In this document: positions 49,300 to 59,435 of the stretch, one piece after another | Layout of the letters: each line of letters begins with the position of its first letter | How positions within the stretch are numbered: the stretch's first letter is position 1 | DNA from: Halomonas faecis | Lineage (GTDB): Bacteria > Pseudomonadota > Gammaproteobacteria > Pseudomonadales > Halomonadaceae | Direction: 5' to 3' | DNA: 64,000 bases | NCBI RefSeq assembly: GCF_010993975.1 | Contig: NZ_JAACZO010000006.1 | Coordinates: 1 to 64,000 of the forward strand | The notes under the pieces: model-generated | What the model saw: the letters and a program-made list of their open reading frames with translations, nothing else | Told to the model about the DNA's origin: nothing | Database searches by the model: none | Translations under genes and position numbers: made by a program

Positions 49300-50766
49300 A
49301 TGAAATTGCTGGGCTATGCGTACTTGCGAGAGCAGTTAGGGCTGAGGGTTTTCGAACCGATTCGGCCAGCCATGGTTCGGCCCGTGACACGCATCGTAAC
49401 GCTGGAAGAGTGTCTGGCCGTGCCGGCGGAGCGCGCACCGGACGATGACCTGCTGGCCCATTGCCTGTTCGCCCTCAAGCATGAGGGCATCGATCTGGCC
49501 ATTCTATCGCAGGTATTGCCGCACCTCCCGGAGGAAGCCTTTATCGAGGCGCTGCAGGTATCTCCAAATGGCATTTACCTGCGCAAGTTGGCCTATCTCT
49601 ACGAGGCCTTCGTCGCTCCGCTGGATATCGAACCCCGGATTCGGGGGCGTGCAGTACCGCTATTCGAACCGAAGCAGTACGTGACGGGCCCCAGCGTGCG
49701 CAACAGCCGCTGGCGGGTGGATTTCAATGGTCTGGGCTCCTTGCGCTACTGTGCGACGGTACGCCGTACGCCGGAGATACAGCGACTGCTCGATGAGGAT
49801 ATACTGGCCCAGGCCCGGGCGTTCGTGTCCTCGCTGCCGCCTGGCATGCTGGATCGCGCCATCCAGTGGGCCTACTTGAGCGAGACTCAGTCGTCTTTCG
49901 CCATCGAACGCGAGTCTCCCACGCCGGACAAGCAGCAGCGCTTCATGCAGTTGCTGCGTCAGGCCCATGAAGGAATGCCCCTGGACGAAGCCTATCTCGT
50001 CACATTGCAGAACAGCACGGTCAGCAACCCTTTCGACAAGGCGGCGGCTTTCCGGCACGAACAGAACTATCTCCACAACGGGCTGCCTGGAGCGTTGGGA
50101 GTCAGCTATTTGCCACCTCCGCCGGAACTTTGCGAATCCTTGATGGGTGAGCTCATGGCCTGGGCGAATCGGCTACCGGAGGCGGTTCCTGCGCTGGTAT
50201 CCGCATCGGTCGTCTCCTTTGGCTTCGTGTTCCTGCACCCCTTCATGGATGGCAATGGGCGAATCTCGCGTTTTTTGATCCACCATGCCCTGTGTCGTGC
50301 CGGAGAATTGGAGCGTGGCAACTTGCTGCCCATTTCCGTGGCCATGAAGCGTCATGAGGCCGACTACCTGGCGGCGCTGGAGGCCTTCTCCAAGCCGGCG
50401 CGCCAGCACTGGCAGGTGAATTGGATCGATGCCGACCATCACGACTTCCGCTTTACCGGCAGCGAAGCCATCTACCGATACTGGGATGCCACGCCTGCTG
50501 TGGCCTTCACACTGCGAATGGCAAGAGTGGCGCTGGAAGAGGATCTCAAGGCGGAGACCCATTATCTGGCCTGCTTCGATCGTGTCTACCGTACGATCGA
50601 TGAGCATTTCGATATCCGCGGCAGCGATCTGGCTCGGCTGGTGATGATGTGCCTGAGCAATGAAGGAAGGCTCTCGAACAACCGCCGGCGGCAATTCCGC
50701 TACCAGGTACCTGAAGACGTGCTGGATGCCATCGAGGTAGAAGCACAGCGAGCACTCATCGACTGA
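49300..50766 (+). CDS. Fic-domain protein (AMP-transferase type)
   Basis: 488 residues. The Fic core motif HPFMDGNGRISR (residues 313-324) matches HPFxDGNGRxxR exactly, so catalytic His is kept. A preceding helix contains SFAIER (199-204), close to the autoinhibitory (S/T)xxxE(G/N) motif with E203 but Arg in the last place. A winged-helix-like C-terminus (about 425-485) follows. It probably transfers AMP to a protein target, or removes it. The start at 49300 has no clear Shine-Dalgarno. The next gene begins three bases after its stop. Confidence 0.9.
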   Translation: MKLLGYAYLREQLGLRVFEPIRPAMVRPVTRIVTLEECLAVPAERAPDDDLLAHCLFALKHEGIDLAILSQVLPHLPEEAFIEALQVSPNGIYLRKLAYLYEAFVAPLDIEPRIRGRAVPLFEPKQYVTGPSVRNSRWRVDFNGLGSLRYCATVRRTPEIQRLLDEDILAQARAFVSSLPPGMLDRAIQWAYLSETQSSFAIERESPTPDKQQRFMQLLRQAHEGMPLDEAYLVTLQNSTVSNPFDKAAAFRHEQNYLHNGLPGALGVSYLPPPPELCESLMGELMAWANRLPEAVPALVSASVVSFGFVFLHPFMDGNGRISRFLIHHALCRAGELERGNLLPISVAMKRHEADYLAALEAFSKPARQHWQVNWIDADHHDFRFTGSEAIYRYWDATPAVAFTLRMARVALEEDLKAETHYLACFDRVYRTIDEHFDIRGSDLARLVMMCLSNEGRLSNNRRRQFRYQVPEDVLDAIEVEAQRALID

Positions 50767-50769
50767 CCC

Positions 50770-52152
50770 ATGACCGTTACCCAATACCTCAGCATTCTTT
50801 TCTCGCGCCCGCGCTGGCGGCACGTATTGGGGGCGGCCCTGGTGGCGCATCTGGTCGTGGGCGGCTTCGCCCTGCTCCGGGCGCTGCTGGCCGGCATCGA
50901 TCTCTCGCTGATCATGGACGGCATCCAGTTCGCGCTCATTCAGGCGGCGCTGTTCCTGCTGTACTTCTCCTCATCGCGGATGGAGAACGTCCGCTATTCG
51001 CTGGATACGCAGTTCTACGTCGAGCGCTATTACAAGGAGCACAGCCGCTTCCTGGCCATGAAGCGCGAAGGGAAGGGCGACTACGGGGCGCAGATCGGCC
51101 TGGAAGCGGGCGACACGCGCCGCCTGGCCGGACGGCGCGATCTCATCGTCAGCCAGTCGCTGCTCGAGTACCGGCCGCCGGCGGATGCCACCATCCAGGA
51201 TCTGGCGTTTCGCCTGGAAGACAACTGGTACGAGCTGCCCTGGGTCGTGGCCGATCAGGCCCTGGAGATCACCCTCAAGCGCTTCAACGCCCTGGAAAAG
51301 TACGACTACAACGGCCTACTGATGGCCGTCACCGGGCTGGAACGAGGCCCCGAAGGCGCCACTCTGGTCTTCGAGAAGGCCACCTACTACAGCTACCTGG
51401 TCACCAACATGCTGCCGGAGGTGGAACTGCCCGGCGGGCTGACCTACCGCGACATGCTTGAACCCGGCCCCGCGCTCGCCACGCTGGAAACCAGCCAGCC
51501 GGAGAACCACCTGGGGCTCAACTGCCTGTACCGCACCCGCGACGGCGATTTCATCATTCCGCGGCGCAGCCAGAACACCAACGTCTTCAAGGGGCAGCTC
51601 TCGGCCAGCGTTTCCGGCGCCTCGAACCTGCACACCTGCCGCCTGGGCCGAACCGGCACCTACGGCCCCCTGGCCTGGCTGATCAACGAAACCCGCGAAG
51701 AGCTGCCCTTCCTGTTCACCGAGGAAGGGCAGCCAACCGGCGACGAAGCCCTGGAAGCCCTGCTGGGCGAGGCACGCTTTCTCGGCATCACCCGCGAGCT
51801 GCGCCGCTGCGGCAAGCCGGAAGTCTTCTTCTTCTGCCCGCTGCCGCTGACCACCGGCGAGGTGCGCCAGCGGCTGGTGGCGCATCGGCGCGCCCGCGGC
51901 GAAACGGTTGAGATGAGCGAGATTCGCGCCATCGACTACAACGAAAACGCCGGCTTCCTGCTGGTGAACGAAGCGGCGCTGTTCGAAGGCCTGGGCCAGC
52001 ACATCGAACCGGGCAAGCGCCGCCCGCCGCTGTTTCGCAAAGCGCGCCCCGAATTCCAGCACCGCCTGCGCCACGAGGGCGAAACCTATGTGGTTTCCGA
52101 GGCGCTGTTCGTCAATCTGGTGCTCTATCAACACCACCGTTCGACTGGATGA
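50770..52152 (+). CDS. Unassigned two-helix membrane protein with a degenerate Nudix-like domain
   Basis: 460 residues. Two hydrophobic helices (about 15-40 and 48-68) anchor it, then a long cytoplasmic region. Residues about 245-290 (NHLGLNCLYRTRDGDFIIPR, then RSQNTNVFKGQLSASVSGAS) resemble the opening of a Nudix fold, but the canonical GX5EX7REUXEE box is not visible downstream. I recognise no named family. It starts three bases after the Fic gene stop and ends three bases before wbpA, so it is probably in one transcript with both. Confidence 0.6.
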   Translation: MTVTQYLSILFSRPRWRHVLGAALVAHLVVGGFALLRALLAGIDLSLIMDGIQFALIQAALFLLYFSSSRMENVRYSLDTQFYVERYYKEHSRFLAMKREGKGDYGAQIGLEAGDTRRLAGRRDLIVSQSLLEYRPPADATIQDLAFRLEDNWYELPWVVADQALEITLKRFNALEKYDYNGLLMAVTGLERGPEGATLVFEKATYYSYLVTNMLPEVELPGGLTYRDMLEPGPALATLETSQPENHLGLNCLYRTRDGDFIIPRRSQNTNVFKGQLSASVSGASNLHTCRLGRTGTYGPLAWLINETREELPFLFTEEGQPTGDEALEALLGEARFLGITRELRRCGKPEVFFFCPLPLTTGEVRQRLVAHRRARGETVEMSEIRAIDYNENAGFLLVNEAALFEGLGQHIEPGKRRPPLFRKARPEFQHRLRHEGETYVVSEALFVNLVLYQHHRSTG

Positions 52153-52155
52153 TCG

Positions 52156-53469
52156 ATGACATCACCCCACGCTAACCTCCTGCACAAACTCAACGCCAAG
52201 GAAGCCGTGATCGGCATCGTCGGCCTCGGTTACGTCGGCCTGCCGCTGATGCTGCGCTACAACGACATCGGTTTTCGCGTGCTCGGCATCGACATCGACC
52301 AGGACAAGGTCGACCGCCTCAACGCCGGCCAGAGCTACATCGAGCACATTCCCTCGGCGAAGGTCGCCCGGGCGACCGGTTCCGGCTTCGAAGCCACCAC
52401 GGACTTCCGTCGCGTGGCCGAGGCCGATGCGATCATTCTCTGCGTACCCACGCCGCTCAACAAATACCGCGAGCCGGACATGAGTTTCGTGGTGAACACC
52501 GTCGATGCGCTGAAACCGCATCTGCGCGAAGGGCAGGTGGTCTCGCTGGAAAGCACCACCTATCCCGGCACCACCGAAGAAGAGCTACTGCCGCGGGTGC
52601 AGGAAAATGGCCTCGTCGTGGGCGAGAACGTCTTTCTGGTCTATTCCCCCGAGCGCGAAGACCCCGGCAATCCGGATTTCGAAACCCGCACCATCCCCAA
52701 GGTCGTTGGCGGCCATACGCCGGCCTGCCGGCAAGTGGGCGAGGCGCTCTATGCCCCGGCCATCGACCGCGTGGTGCCGGTCAGTTCCACCAAGGCCGCC
52801 GAGATGACCAAGCTGCTGGAAAACATCCACCGTGCGGTGAACATCGGCCTGGTCAACGAGATGAAAGTGGTGGCAGACCGCATGGGTATCGACATCTTCG
52901 AGGTCGTCGACGCCGCCGCCACCAAGCCCTTCGGTTTCACGCCCTACTACCCGGGCCCGGGCCTGGGCGGCCACTGCATTCCCATCGACCCCTTCTATCT
53001 CACCTGGAAGGCGCGCGAGTACGGCCTGCACACCCGTTTCATCGAGCTTTCCGGCGAGGTGAATCGCGCCATGCCGGAATACGTGGTCGGCAAGCTGATG
53101 GACGGCCTCAACGACCACGGCAAGGCGCTCAAGGGCAGCCGCGTGCTGGTGCTGGGCATCGCCTACAAGAAGAACGTCGACGACATGCGCGAATCGCCCT
53201 CCGTGGAAATCATGGAACTCATCGAAAGCAAGGGCGCCGAGGTGAGCTACAGCGACCCCCACGTGCCGGTGTTTCCCAAGATGCGCGAGCACCATTTCGC
53301 GCTGAGCAGCGTCGAGCTGAGTGCCGAAAGCCTGGCCGGCTTCGACGCCGTGGTACTGGCCACCGACCACGACCGCTTCGACTTCGAACTGATCAAGCAG
53401 CACGCCAAGCTGATCGTCGACAGTCGCGGCACCTACCGCGAAGCCGCCCCCCACATCGTCAAGGCCTGA
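52156..53469 (+). CDS. wbpA: UDP-N-acetyl-D-glucosamine 6-dehydrogenase
   Basis: 437 residues. The NAD fold is [20 protein letters not shown], the catalytic Cys lies in [20 protein letters not shown] and [12 protein letters not shown] marks the C-terminal domain. Length and the neighbours wbpB, wbpD and wbpE identify the WbpA step of the Pseudomonas-type pathway: UDP-GlcNAc to UDP-GlcNAc-uronate. WecC (UDP-ManNAc dehydrogenase) is the related alternative but lacks this context. It is followed by a palindromic repeat element. Confidence 0.9.
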   Translation: MTSPHANLLHKLNAKEAVIGIVGLGYVGLPLMLRYNDIGFRVLGIDIDQDKVDRLNAGQSYIEHIPSAKVARATGSGFEATTDFRRVAEADAIILCVPTPLNKYREPDMSFVVNTVDALKPHLREGQVVSLESTTYPGTTEEELLPRVQENGLVVGENVFLVYSPEREDPGNPDFETRTIPKVVGGHTPACRQVGEALYAPAIDRVVPVSSTKAAEMTKLLENIHRAVNIGLVNEMKVVADRMGIDIFEVVDAAATKPFGFTPYYPGPGLGGHCIPIDPFYLTWKAREYGLHTRFIELSGEVNRAMPEYVVGKLMDGLNDHGKALKGSRVLVLGIAYKKNVDDMRESPSVEIMELIESKGAEVSYSDPHVPVFPKMREHHFALSSVELSAESLAGFDAVVLATDHDRFDFELIKQHAKLIVDSRGTYREAAPHIVKA

Positions 53470-53479
53470 TTTCACACTC

Positions 53480-54571
<1,092 letters not shown>

Positions 54572-54589
54572 CCTCGGAACCCGCTTTCT

Positions 54590-54670
54590 GCCACGGAACC
54601 CACGTAATAACACAGAAGTTATTAATTGAAATCTTTATTGTTTTATATTTTTCCGTGTTCTTCCGTGGCA
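54590..54670. repeat. CCACGGAA palindromic element, copy 2 (wbpB-wbpD gap)
   Basis: Left arm 54590-54617 (GCCACGGAACCCACG, then CACAGAA) and right arm 54649-54669 (TTTTCCGTGTTCTTCCGTGG) enclose an AT-rich centre. Same layout and arm sequence as the element after wbpA. Confidence 0.88.
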
Positions 54671-54697
54671 AGAATTGGCAACCAAAGGAACTTGATC

Positions 54698-55276
54698 ATG
54701 TCAGTGTCGATCCATCCTTCCGCCATCGTCGACGAAGGCGCCCAGATCGGCGAAGGCTCCCGCGTATGGCACTTCGTGCACGTGTGCGGCGGCGCCCGCA
54801 TCGGCAAGAACGTTTCCATGGGCCAGGGCGTGTTCGTCGGCAACAAGGTCACCATCGGCGACAACTGCAAGATCCAGAACAACGTCTCCGTGTACGACAA
54901 CGTGCACCTGGAAGAAGGCGTGTTCTGCGGCCCGAGCATGGTATTCACCAACGTCTACAACCCTCGCTCGCTGATCGAGCGCAAGGACGAATACCGCGAT
55001 ACCCTGGTCCGCAAGGGAGCCAGCCTGGGCGCCAACTGCACCATCGTGTGCGGGGTGACCATCGGCGAGTACGCCTTCATCGGTGCCGGCGCCGTCGTCA
55101 ACAAGAACGTACCGGCCTACGCCCTGATGGTGGGGGTGCCCGCCAAGCAGATCGGATGGATGAGCGAGTACGGCGAACAGTTGCAACTGCCGCTGAAAGG
55201 GCAGGGCGAAGCCGTGTGCCAGCACACCGGCGACCGCTACGTTCTGGATGGCACGGAAGTCATCAAAAGTCGATAG
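54698..55276 (+). CDS. wbpD: UDP-GlcNAc(3NH2)A N-acetyltransferase
   Basis: 192 residues, a left-handed beta-helix hexapeptide acetyltransferase, matching WbpD length. Hexapeptide turns run through residues about 5-140 ([60 protein letters not shown]). It acetylates the 3-amino group after transamination, giving UDP-GlcNAc(3NAc)A. The ATG at 54698 follows AAGGA. Its stop codon directly abuts a CCACGGAA repeat arm. Confidence 0.92.
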   Translation: MSVSIHPSAIVDEGAQIGEGSRVWHFVHVCGGARIGKNVSMGQGVFVGNKVTIGDNCKIQNNVSVYDNVHLEEGVFCGPSMVFTNVYNPRSLIERKDEYRDTLVRKGASLGANCTIVCGVTIGEYAFIGAGAVVNKNVPAYALMVGVPAKQIGWMSEYGEQLQLPLKGQGEAVCQHTGDRYVLDGTEVIKSR

Positions 55277-55303
55277 CCACGGAAAGCACGGAATAACACT
55301 GAA
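55276..55303. repeat. CCACGGAA repeat, left arm only (before GxxExxY gene)
   Basis: GCCACGGAAAGCACGGAATA followed by ACACTGAA, a left arm without its right arm nearby. It starts on the last base of the wbpD stop codon and ends four bases before the GxxExxY start codon. With the complete element at 55686-55764 it flanks the nuclease gene. Confidence 0.85.
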
Positions 55304-55307
55304 TACA

Positions 55308-55670
55308 ATGCATGAAGAAGAACTGACATATAAGATTAGAGGCGCTGTGTTTGAAGTTTACCGCCAACTCGGCCATGGCTTTCTGGAAAGCGTGTATCAA
55401 AAAGCGTTGATTCACGAACTGTCAATGAGCGGAATCAAAGCCGTTGCCGAACTTCCTCTGTCTGTTGTCTACAAAGATCATGCGGTAGGTGAATTTCGTG
55501 CCGATATCGTCGTGGAAAATAAAATACTGCTAGAGCTAAAGGCCACCAGCACCGTTCATCCATCGGCAGAAGCTCAGGTAATAAACTACCTGAAAGCGAC
55601 TGGCCTGAAAGTCGGGCTGCTGATAAATTTTGCCTGGCCCAAAGCCACTGTAAAGCGCCTTGTTTTTTAG
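55308..55670 (+). CDS. GxxExxY-family PD-(D/E)XK nuclease-like protein
   Basis: 120 residues. The namesake motif is GFLESVY (residues 24-30), and a PD-(D/E)XK core is seen in EFRADIVVENKILLELKATS, giving Asp and the Glu-Leu-Lys pair; a third part is AEAQVINYLKATGLKVGLLI. All catalytic-type residues look kept. The family is widespread, often multi-copy, and its function is unproven. The ATG at 55308 has no strong Shine-Dalgarno. It lies between wbpD and wbpE with CCACGGAA repeats on both sides and lower GC than its neighbours. Confidence 0.9.
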   Translation: MHEEELTYKIRGAVFEVYRQLGHGFLESVYQKALIHELSMSGIKAVAELPLSVVYKDHAVGEFRADIVVENKILLELKATSTVHPSAEAQVINYLKATGLKVGLLINFAWPKATVKRLVF

Positions 55671-55685
55671 TTTTTACATGATTTT

Positions 55686-55764
55686 GCCACGGAATCCTCG
55701 GAATAACACAGAAAATTATTTAAATTAGTTATTTATTCTGTGTCTTTCCGTGTTTTTCCGTGGC
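55686..55764. repeat. CCACGGAA palindromic element, complete copy (before wbpE)
   Basis: Left arm 55686-55713 (GCCACGGAATCCTCGGAATA, then ACACAGAA) and right arm 55736-55764 (TTCTGTGTCTTTCCGTGTTT, then TTCCGTGGC) can pair over about 27 bases around an AT-rich loop. It is the cleanest copy and lies 15 bases after the GxxExxY stop. Confidence 0.9.
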
Positions 55765-55781
55765 AATAAAAAGGTGTCATA

Positions 55782-56939
55782 ATGCAATTCATCGATCTCG
55801 CCGCCCAGCAAGCGCGCATCAAGGACCAAATCGACGCCGGCATCCAACGTGTTCTCGCCCACGGTAAATACATCCTGGGCCCCGAAGTGCACGAGCTGGA
55901 AGAAAAACTCGCCGACTACACCGGCGCCAAGTACTGCATCACCTGCGCCAACGGCACCGATGCCTTGCAAATCGCCCAGATGGCGCTCGGCATCGGCCCC
56001 GGCGACGAAGTGATCACACCCGGCTTCACCTACATCGCCACCGCAGAAACCGTCGCCCTGCTGGGCGCCAAGCCGGTATACGTGGATATCGACCCGCGCA
56101 CCTACAATCTCGATCCCAGCAAGCTGGAAGCGGCCATCACACCGAAAACCCGCGCGATCATCCCCGTTTCGCTCTACGGCCAGTGTGCGGATTTCGACGC
56201 CATCAACGCCATTGCCGAAAAGCACGGCCTGCCGGTGATCGAAGATGCCGCCCAGAGTTTCGGCGCCACCTACAAGGGGCATAAGTCCGGCAATCTGAGT
56301 ACCATCGCCACTACCAGCTTCTTCCCCAGCAAGCCGCTGGGCTGCTACGGCGACGGCGGTGCCATCTTCACCAACGATGAAGAGCTAGCCACCGTCATCC
56401 GGCAAATCGCCCGGCATGGGCAAGACAAGCGCTACCACCACATTCGCGTAGGCGTGAACAGCCGGCTGGATACGCTGCAGGCCGCAATCCTGCTGCCCAA
56501 GCTGGAAATACTGCCCGAGGAAATCGAGCTCAGAAATAAAGTGGCTAAGTGCTACAGCGAGCTGCTGGATGGGAGTGTAATAGGGGAAAAGCAGCCTTTT
56601 GGTGACCGAAAAGAATATTCAGTGTCTTTCAGTGGATTCCGTGGCAACGTAACGACGCCCTATGTCGAGCCCCACAATACCAGCGCTTGGGCGCAGTACA
56701 CCATTCGCGTGCCCAATCGCGAGCAAGTACAGGCCGCGCTCAAGGAAGCCGGCTTACCCACCGCGGTACACTATCCGGTGCCTCTCAATCAGCAGCCGGC
56801 AGTCGCTGACCGTGAAGCCGACCTGCCTCAGGGAGACCAAGCGGCAAAAGAAGTGATTTCATTGCCGATGCACCCCTATTTGAACGATGAATCGGTCATG
56901 GCAGTGATTGCCTCCTTGAGTGAGGCCGCCATAGCATGA
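55782..56939 (+). CDS. wbpE: UDP-GlcNAc(3-oxo)A aminotransferase, with repeat-derived insert
   Basis: 385 residues, DegT/DnrJ/EryC1 PLP enzyme. The PLP lysine is in TTSFFPSKPLGCYGDGGAIF and the fold start in CITCANGTDALQIAQMALG. It transfers an amino group to C-3 of the keto sugar made by WbpB. Residues about 272-290 (QPFGDRKEYSVSFSGFRG) appear extra to the family and coincide with a copy of the CCACGGAA repeat right arm read in frame (56618-56647). It overlaps the flippase gene by four bases. Confidence 0.9.
   Translation: MQFIDLAAQQARIKDQIDAGIQRVLAHGKYILGPEVHELEEKLADYTGAKYCITCANGTDALQIAQMALGIGPGDEVITPGFTYIATAETVALLGAKPVYVDIDPRTYNLDPSKLEAAITPKTRAIIPVSLYGQCADFDAINAIAEKHGLPVIEDAAQSFGATYKGHKSGNLSTIATTSFFPSKPLGCYGDGGAIFTNDEELATVIRQIARHGQDKRYHHIRVGVNSRLDTLQAAILLPKLEILPEEIELRNKVAKCYSELLDGSVIGEKQPFGDRKEYSVSFSGFRGNVTTPYVEPHNTSAWAQYTIRVPNREQVQAALKEAGLPTAVHYPVPLNQQPAVADREADLPQGDQAAKEVISLPMHPYLNDESVMAVIASLSEAAIA
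56618..56647. repeat. Repeat right arm inside the wbpE reading frame
   Basis: Thirty bases match the right arm of the wbpA-wbpB element (53553-53582) with two mismatches, including GTGGATTCCGTGGCAA. It contributes about ten residues (around SVSFSGFRGN) without shifting the frame. No left arm can be recognised with confidence beside it. Confidence 0.82.
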
Positions 56940-58432
56940 TGAGTCGTGCCAAGCAAAGGGCGGCAAGGCTGCTGCCACAGAACAAGTTTGCACGCAGTGT
57001 TTCCGTTCTGGCTGGCGGTACGGCAGCGGGGCAGATCATCGTGGTTGCCGCATCGCCGATACTCACACGATTGTACAGCCCGGAGGATTTCGGGCTTCTA
57101 GCAGTATACGCCGGTTTGCTGGGCATTCTGTCCGTGATTGCCAGTTTGCGCTATCAGCTTGCCATTCCTCTGCCTGAAAGCGATGAAGAAGCAGGCAGCA
57201 TTGTCGTCCTGAGCTTGCTGGTCGTTGTAGGGGTCACGATGTTCACCTCCGTGATCGTCGGCCTATTCGGCAGCTCGATCGTGGAACTGCTCAATACACC
57301 GGGAATGGCGCCATACTTGTGGCTCTTGCCTGCCGGTCTTTTCCTCACCGGGGTTTACCAGGTCTTCAATTACTGGGCGATACGGACCAAGGCGTTCCCA
57401 GCCATTGCGCGAACGAAGTTCACGCAAGCGCTTGGCATGGTGGGTGTGCAGATCGGTGCCTACACGTTGGGGCCAATCGCGCTACTGCTAGGTCGGGTTG
57501 TAGGCCAGAGCGCCGGCATTGTCACCCTGGCGAAATTGACCACGAAAGGACGTTTAGGGGAGCTTCGTAAGAAAACATACGGCGATCTCAAGCTGGTTGC
57601 AGCCTCGTATCGCAATTTTCCTCTGTTATCGACCTGGACAGGACTCTCCAGTTCGGCAGGAACCAATTTACCCCCCATCCTCATCGCTGCATTGCTCGGT
57701 GCTGGACCCGCCGGCATTTTCGCCTTGTCGCATCGTGTGTTGTCACAGCCAATGACGGTGCTTGGTAAATCTGTTGGCGACGTCTTTTACCGCCAAGCCG
57801 CCCAAGCCCACAGAGAAGGCAATCTCGGCCCAGTCGTCGACCGTGTATACTCAGTATTGGTCGTATTGGCATTGCCGATTGCTACCATGATATTCATCAG
57901 CGCTCCTTCGGTATTTGTCTTTATCTTTGGGGATGAATGGGCCGTGGCAGGGGATGTGGCTCGCTGGATGACGCCTTGGCTATTCTTTCAGTTCATAGTC
58001 ACGCCGCCGACAAGGATTTATCCGATACTTGGAAAGCATACCATGGCCCTAAGGTTCCAGCTAAGCCTTCTTCTTGCAGCTGTAGCCTCAGTGCTGCTTG
58101 GAGCTCTGCTATTTGATAGCATTGTATTGTCCGTTGCCTTCATTTCTATCACTAAAGGCTTCGTCTATATGGCTCGGCTCGTGACAACATATAAGCTGGT
58201 GGGGTTGAATATGTCTTCGCCGCTAATGGCGTTGATTTCTTCATTACCATGGGCCATTGCATGTAATTTTCCTCTCATCGCGCTTTGGGTGATAAAGTGG
58301 GAGGTAGATGTTTCTCCTGCTTTGGAGGTTTCATTGTTTACGGCTTCGGTTGCGTTAGTGGCCATATTCATGGTTGCTAAGATAAAGAAAATTGTTGGTT
58401 CTCAAGAGTTGATGAATGAAAGCCATGGATGA
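56936..58432 (+). CDS. wzx: Wzx-type polysaccharide flippase
   Basis: 498 residues with about fourteen hydrophobic helices. The N-terminal block SVLAGGTAAGQIIVVAASPI and LTRLYSPEDFGLLAVY are typical of MOP-superfamily O-antigen or capsule flippases, and FGDEWAVAGDVARWMTPWLF marks the later helices. It moves lipid-linked repeat units across the inner membrane. It overlaps wbpE by four bases. From its second half onward base composition drops in GC, marking the strain-variable part of the locus. Confidence 0.88.
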   Translation: MMSRAKQRAARLLPQNKFARSVSVLAGGTAAGQIIVVAASPILTRLYSPEDFGLLAVYAGLLGILSVIASLRYQLAIPLPESDEEAGSIVVLSLLVVVGVTMFTSVIVGLFGSSIVELLNTPGMAPYLWLLPAGLFLTGVYQVFNYWAIRTKAFPAIARTKFTQALGMVGVQIGAYTLGPIALLLGRVVGQSAGIVTLAKLTTKGRLGELRKKTYGDLKLVAASYRNFPLLSTWTGLSSSAGTNLPPILIAALLGAGPAGIFALSHRVLSQPMTVLGKSVGDVFYRQAAQAHREGNLGPVVDRVYSVLVVLALPIATMIFISAPSVFVFIFGDEWAVAGDVARWMTPWLFFQFIVTPPTRIYPILGKHTMALRFQLSLLLAAVASVLLGALLFDSIVLSVAFISITKGFVYMARLVTTYKLVGLNMSSPLMALISSLPWAIACNFPLIALWVIKWEVDVSPALEVSLFTASVALVAIFMVAKIKKIVGSQELMNESHG

Positions 58433-59435
58433 AAAAAAAGGTAGCCCTGTATTCTTGCTGGCATCGGAACGAAGTGGTACGAACTTGCTTCGCCGCCGGC
58501 TGACTGAACAGCAACGAACGTTGTTTGGTCCGTCTCCACTTCATCTGCTTAAGCACTTATATTATGCCGAACCATATTATGGCGACTTACGTGATGATAA
58601 AAACTTTATAAGGTTTGTTAATGATGCTTTGGGGCTTGCATATCATCATTTTTCACCTTGGGATGTAAAAATAGTATCCGATGAAGTTCTTGAATACTAT
58701 CCCTCGCTAATGCATGCAAGATCGGCTGTCGGTGTAATGCATGTGCTATACACGCTTTACGCATATAGCAAAGGATATAGCAGTTATTTTTGCAAAGATA
58801 ACAACCTTTTTGACTTTGTTAGTGAAATACGAATGGAGCTCCCTCAGGCTCGCTTCATTTACTTGTATCGTGATCCTCGTGATGTGATTCTTAGTCAGAA
58901 AAAACGTCCCCTGCAAAACAAAAGTACTGTATATTTAAGCCAGCTGTGGAGGGATGAGCAGATAAAATGCATACGCCATTCGAACAACTTGTCTGAGGAT
59001 GGCATGTTGATTAATGTTTCATATGAAGATTTTATAAGTAATGAAGTCCGCGTTATCGACCACATTATTGAGTCTTTTGGTCTAGAGCCTGCTGGCAACC
59101 AAGTCGACAGATTTTCAGGTGAAAAAGCCGATGTTCATGAATGGGCCAATCTTAACAAGCCAACGCTGAAGAATAATTCAGGGAAGTACATGGATGGGCT
59201 TTCAAAGTCAGCCATTCGCAAGATCGAGGGAATATGCTGGCACCAGATGAAATGGCTAAGTTATTTACCAATAAATAAGAAAAGGCCTGGCTTGTCTGAG
59301 GCCCAGGCTCAGCTCGAAGTTCTGATTGGAAAGTTTACTCGAAAATTTCGTGGTGGAGCTAAATCCAAGGGGATAACTCCTGGACAGCTAGATCGTATCC
59401 GTTTTACTAAAGGCATCAAGAAAAAGTGGCAATAA
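58416..59435 (+). CDS. Sulfotransferase, first of two
   Basis: 339 residues. The PAPS 5'-phosphosulfate loop is FLLASERSGTNLLRRRL (residues 13-29) and the 3'-phosphate motif is FIYLYRDPRDVILSQ (about 147-161). It would transfer sulfate from PAPS to a sugar hydroxyl. No signal peptide is present, so it acts in the cytoplasm on precursor units. It begins 17 bases inside the end of wzx and is AT-rich. A second ATG at 58425 is an alternative start. Confidence 0.87.
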   Translation: MKAMDEKKGSPVFLLASERSGTNLLRRRLTEQQRTLFGPSPLHLLKHLYYAEPYYGDLRDDKNFIRFVNDALGLAYHHFSPWDVKIVSDEVLEYYPSLMHARSAVGVMHVLYTLYAYSKGYSSYFCKDNNLFDFVSEIRMELPQARFIYLYRDPRDVILSQKKRPLQNKSTVYLSQLWRDEQIKCIRHSNNLSEDGMLINVSYEDFISNEVRVIDHIIESFGLEPAGNQVDRFSGEKADVHEWANLNKPTLKNNSGKYMDGLSKSAIRKIEGICWHQMKWLSYLPINKKRPGLSEAQAQLEVLIGKFTRKFRGGAKSKGITPGQLDRIRFTKGIKKKWQ

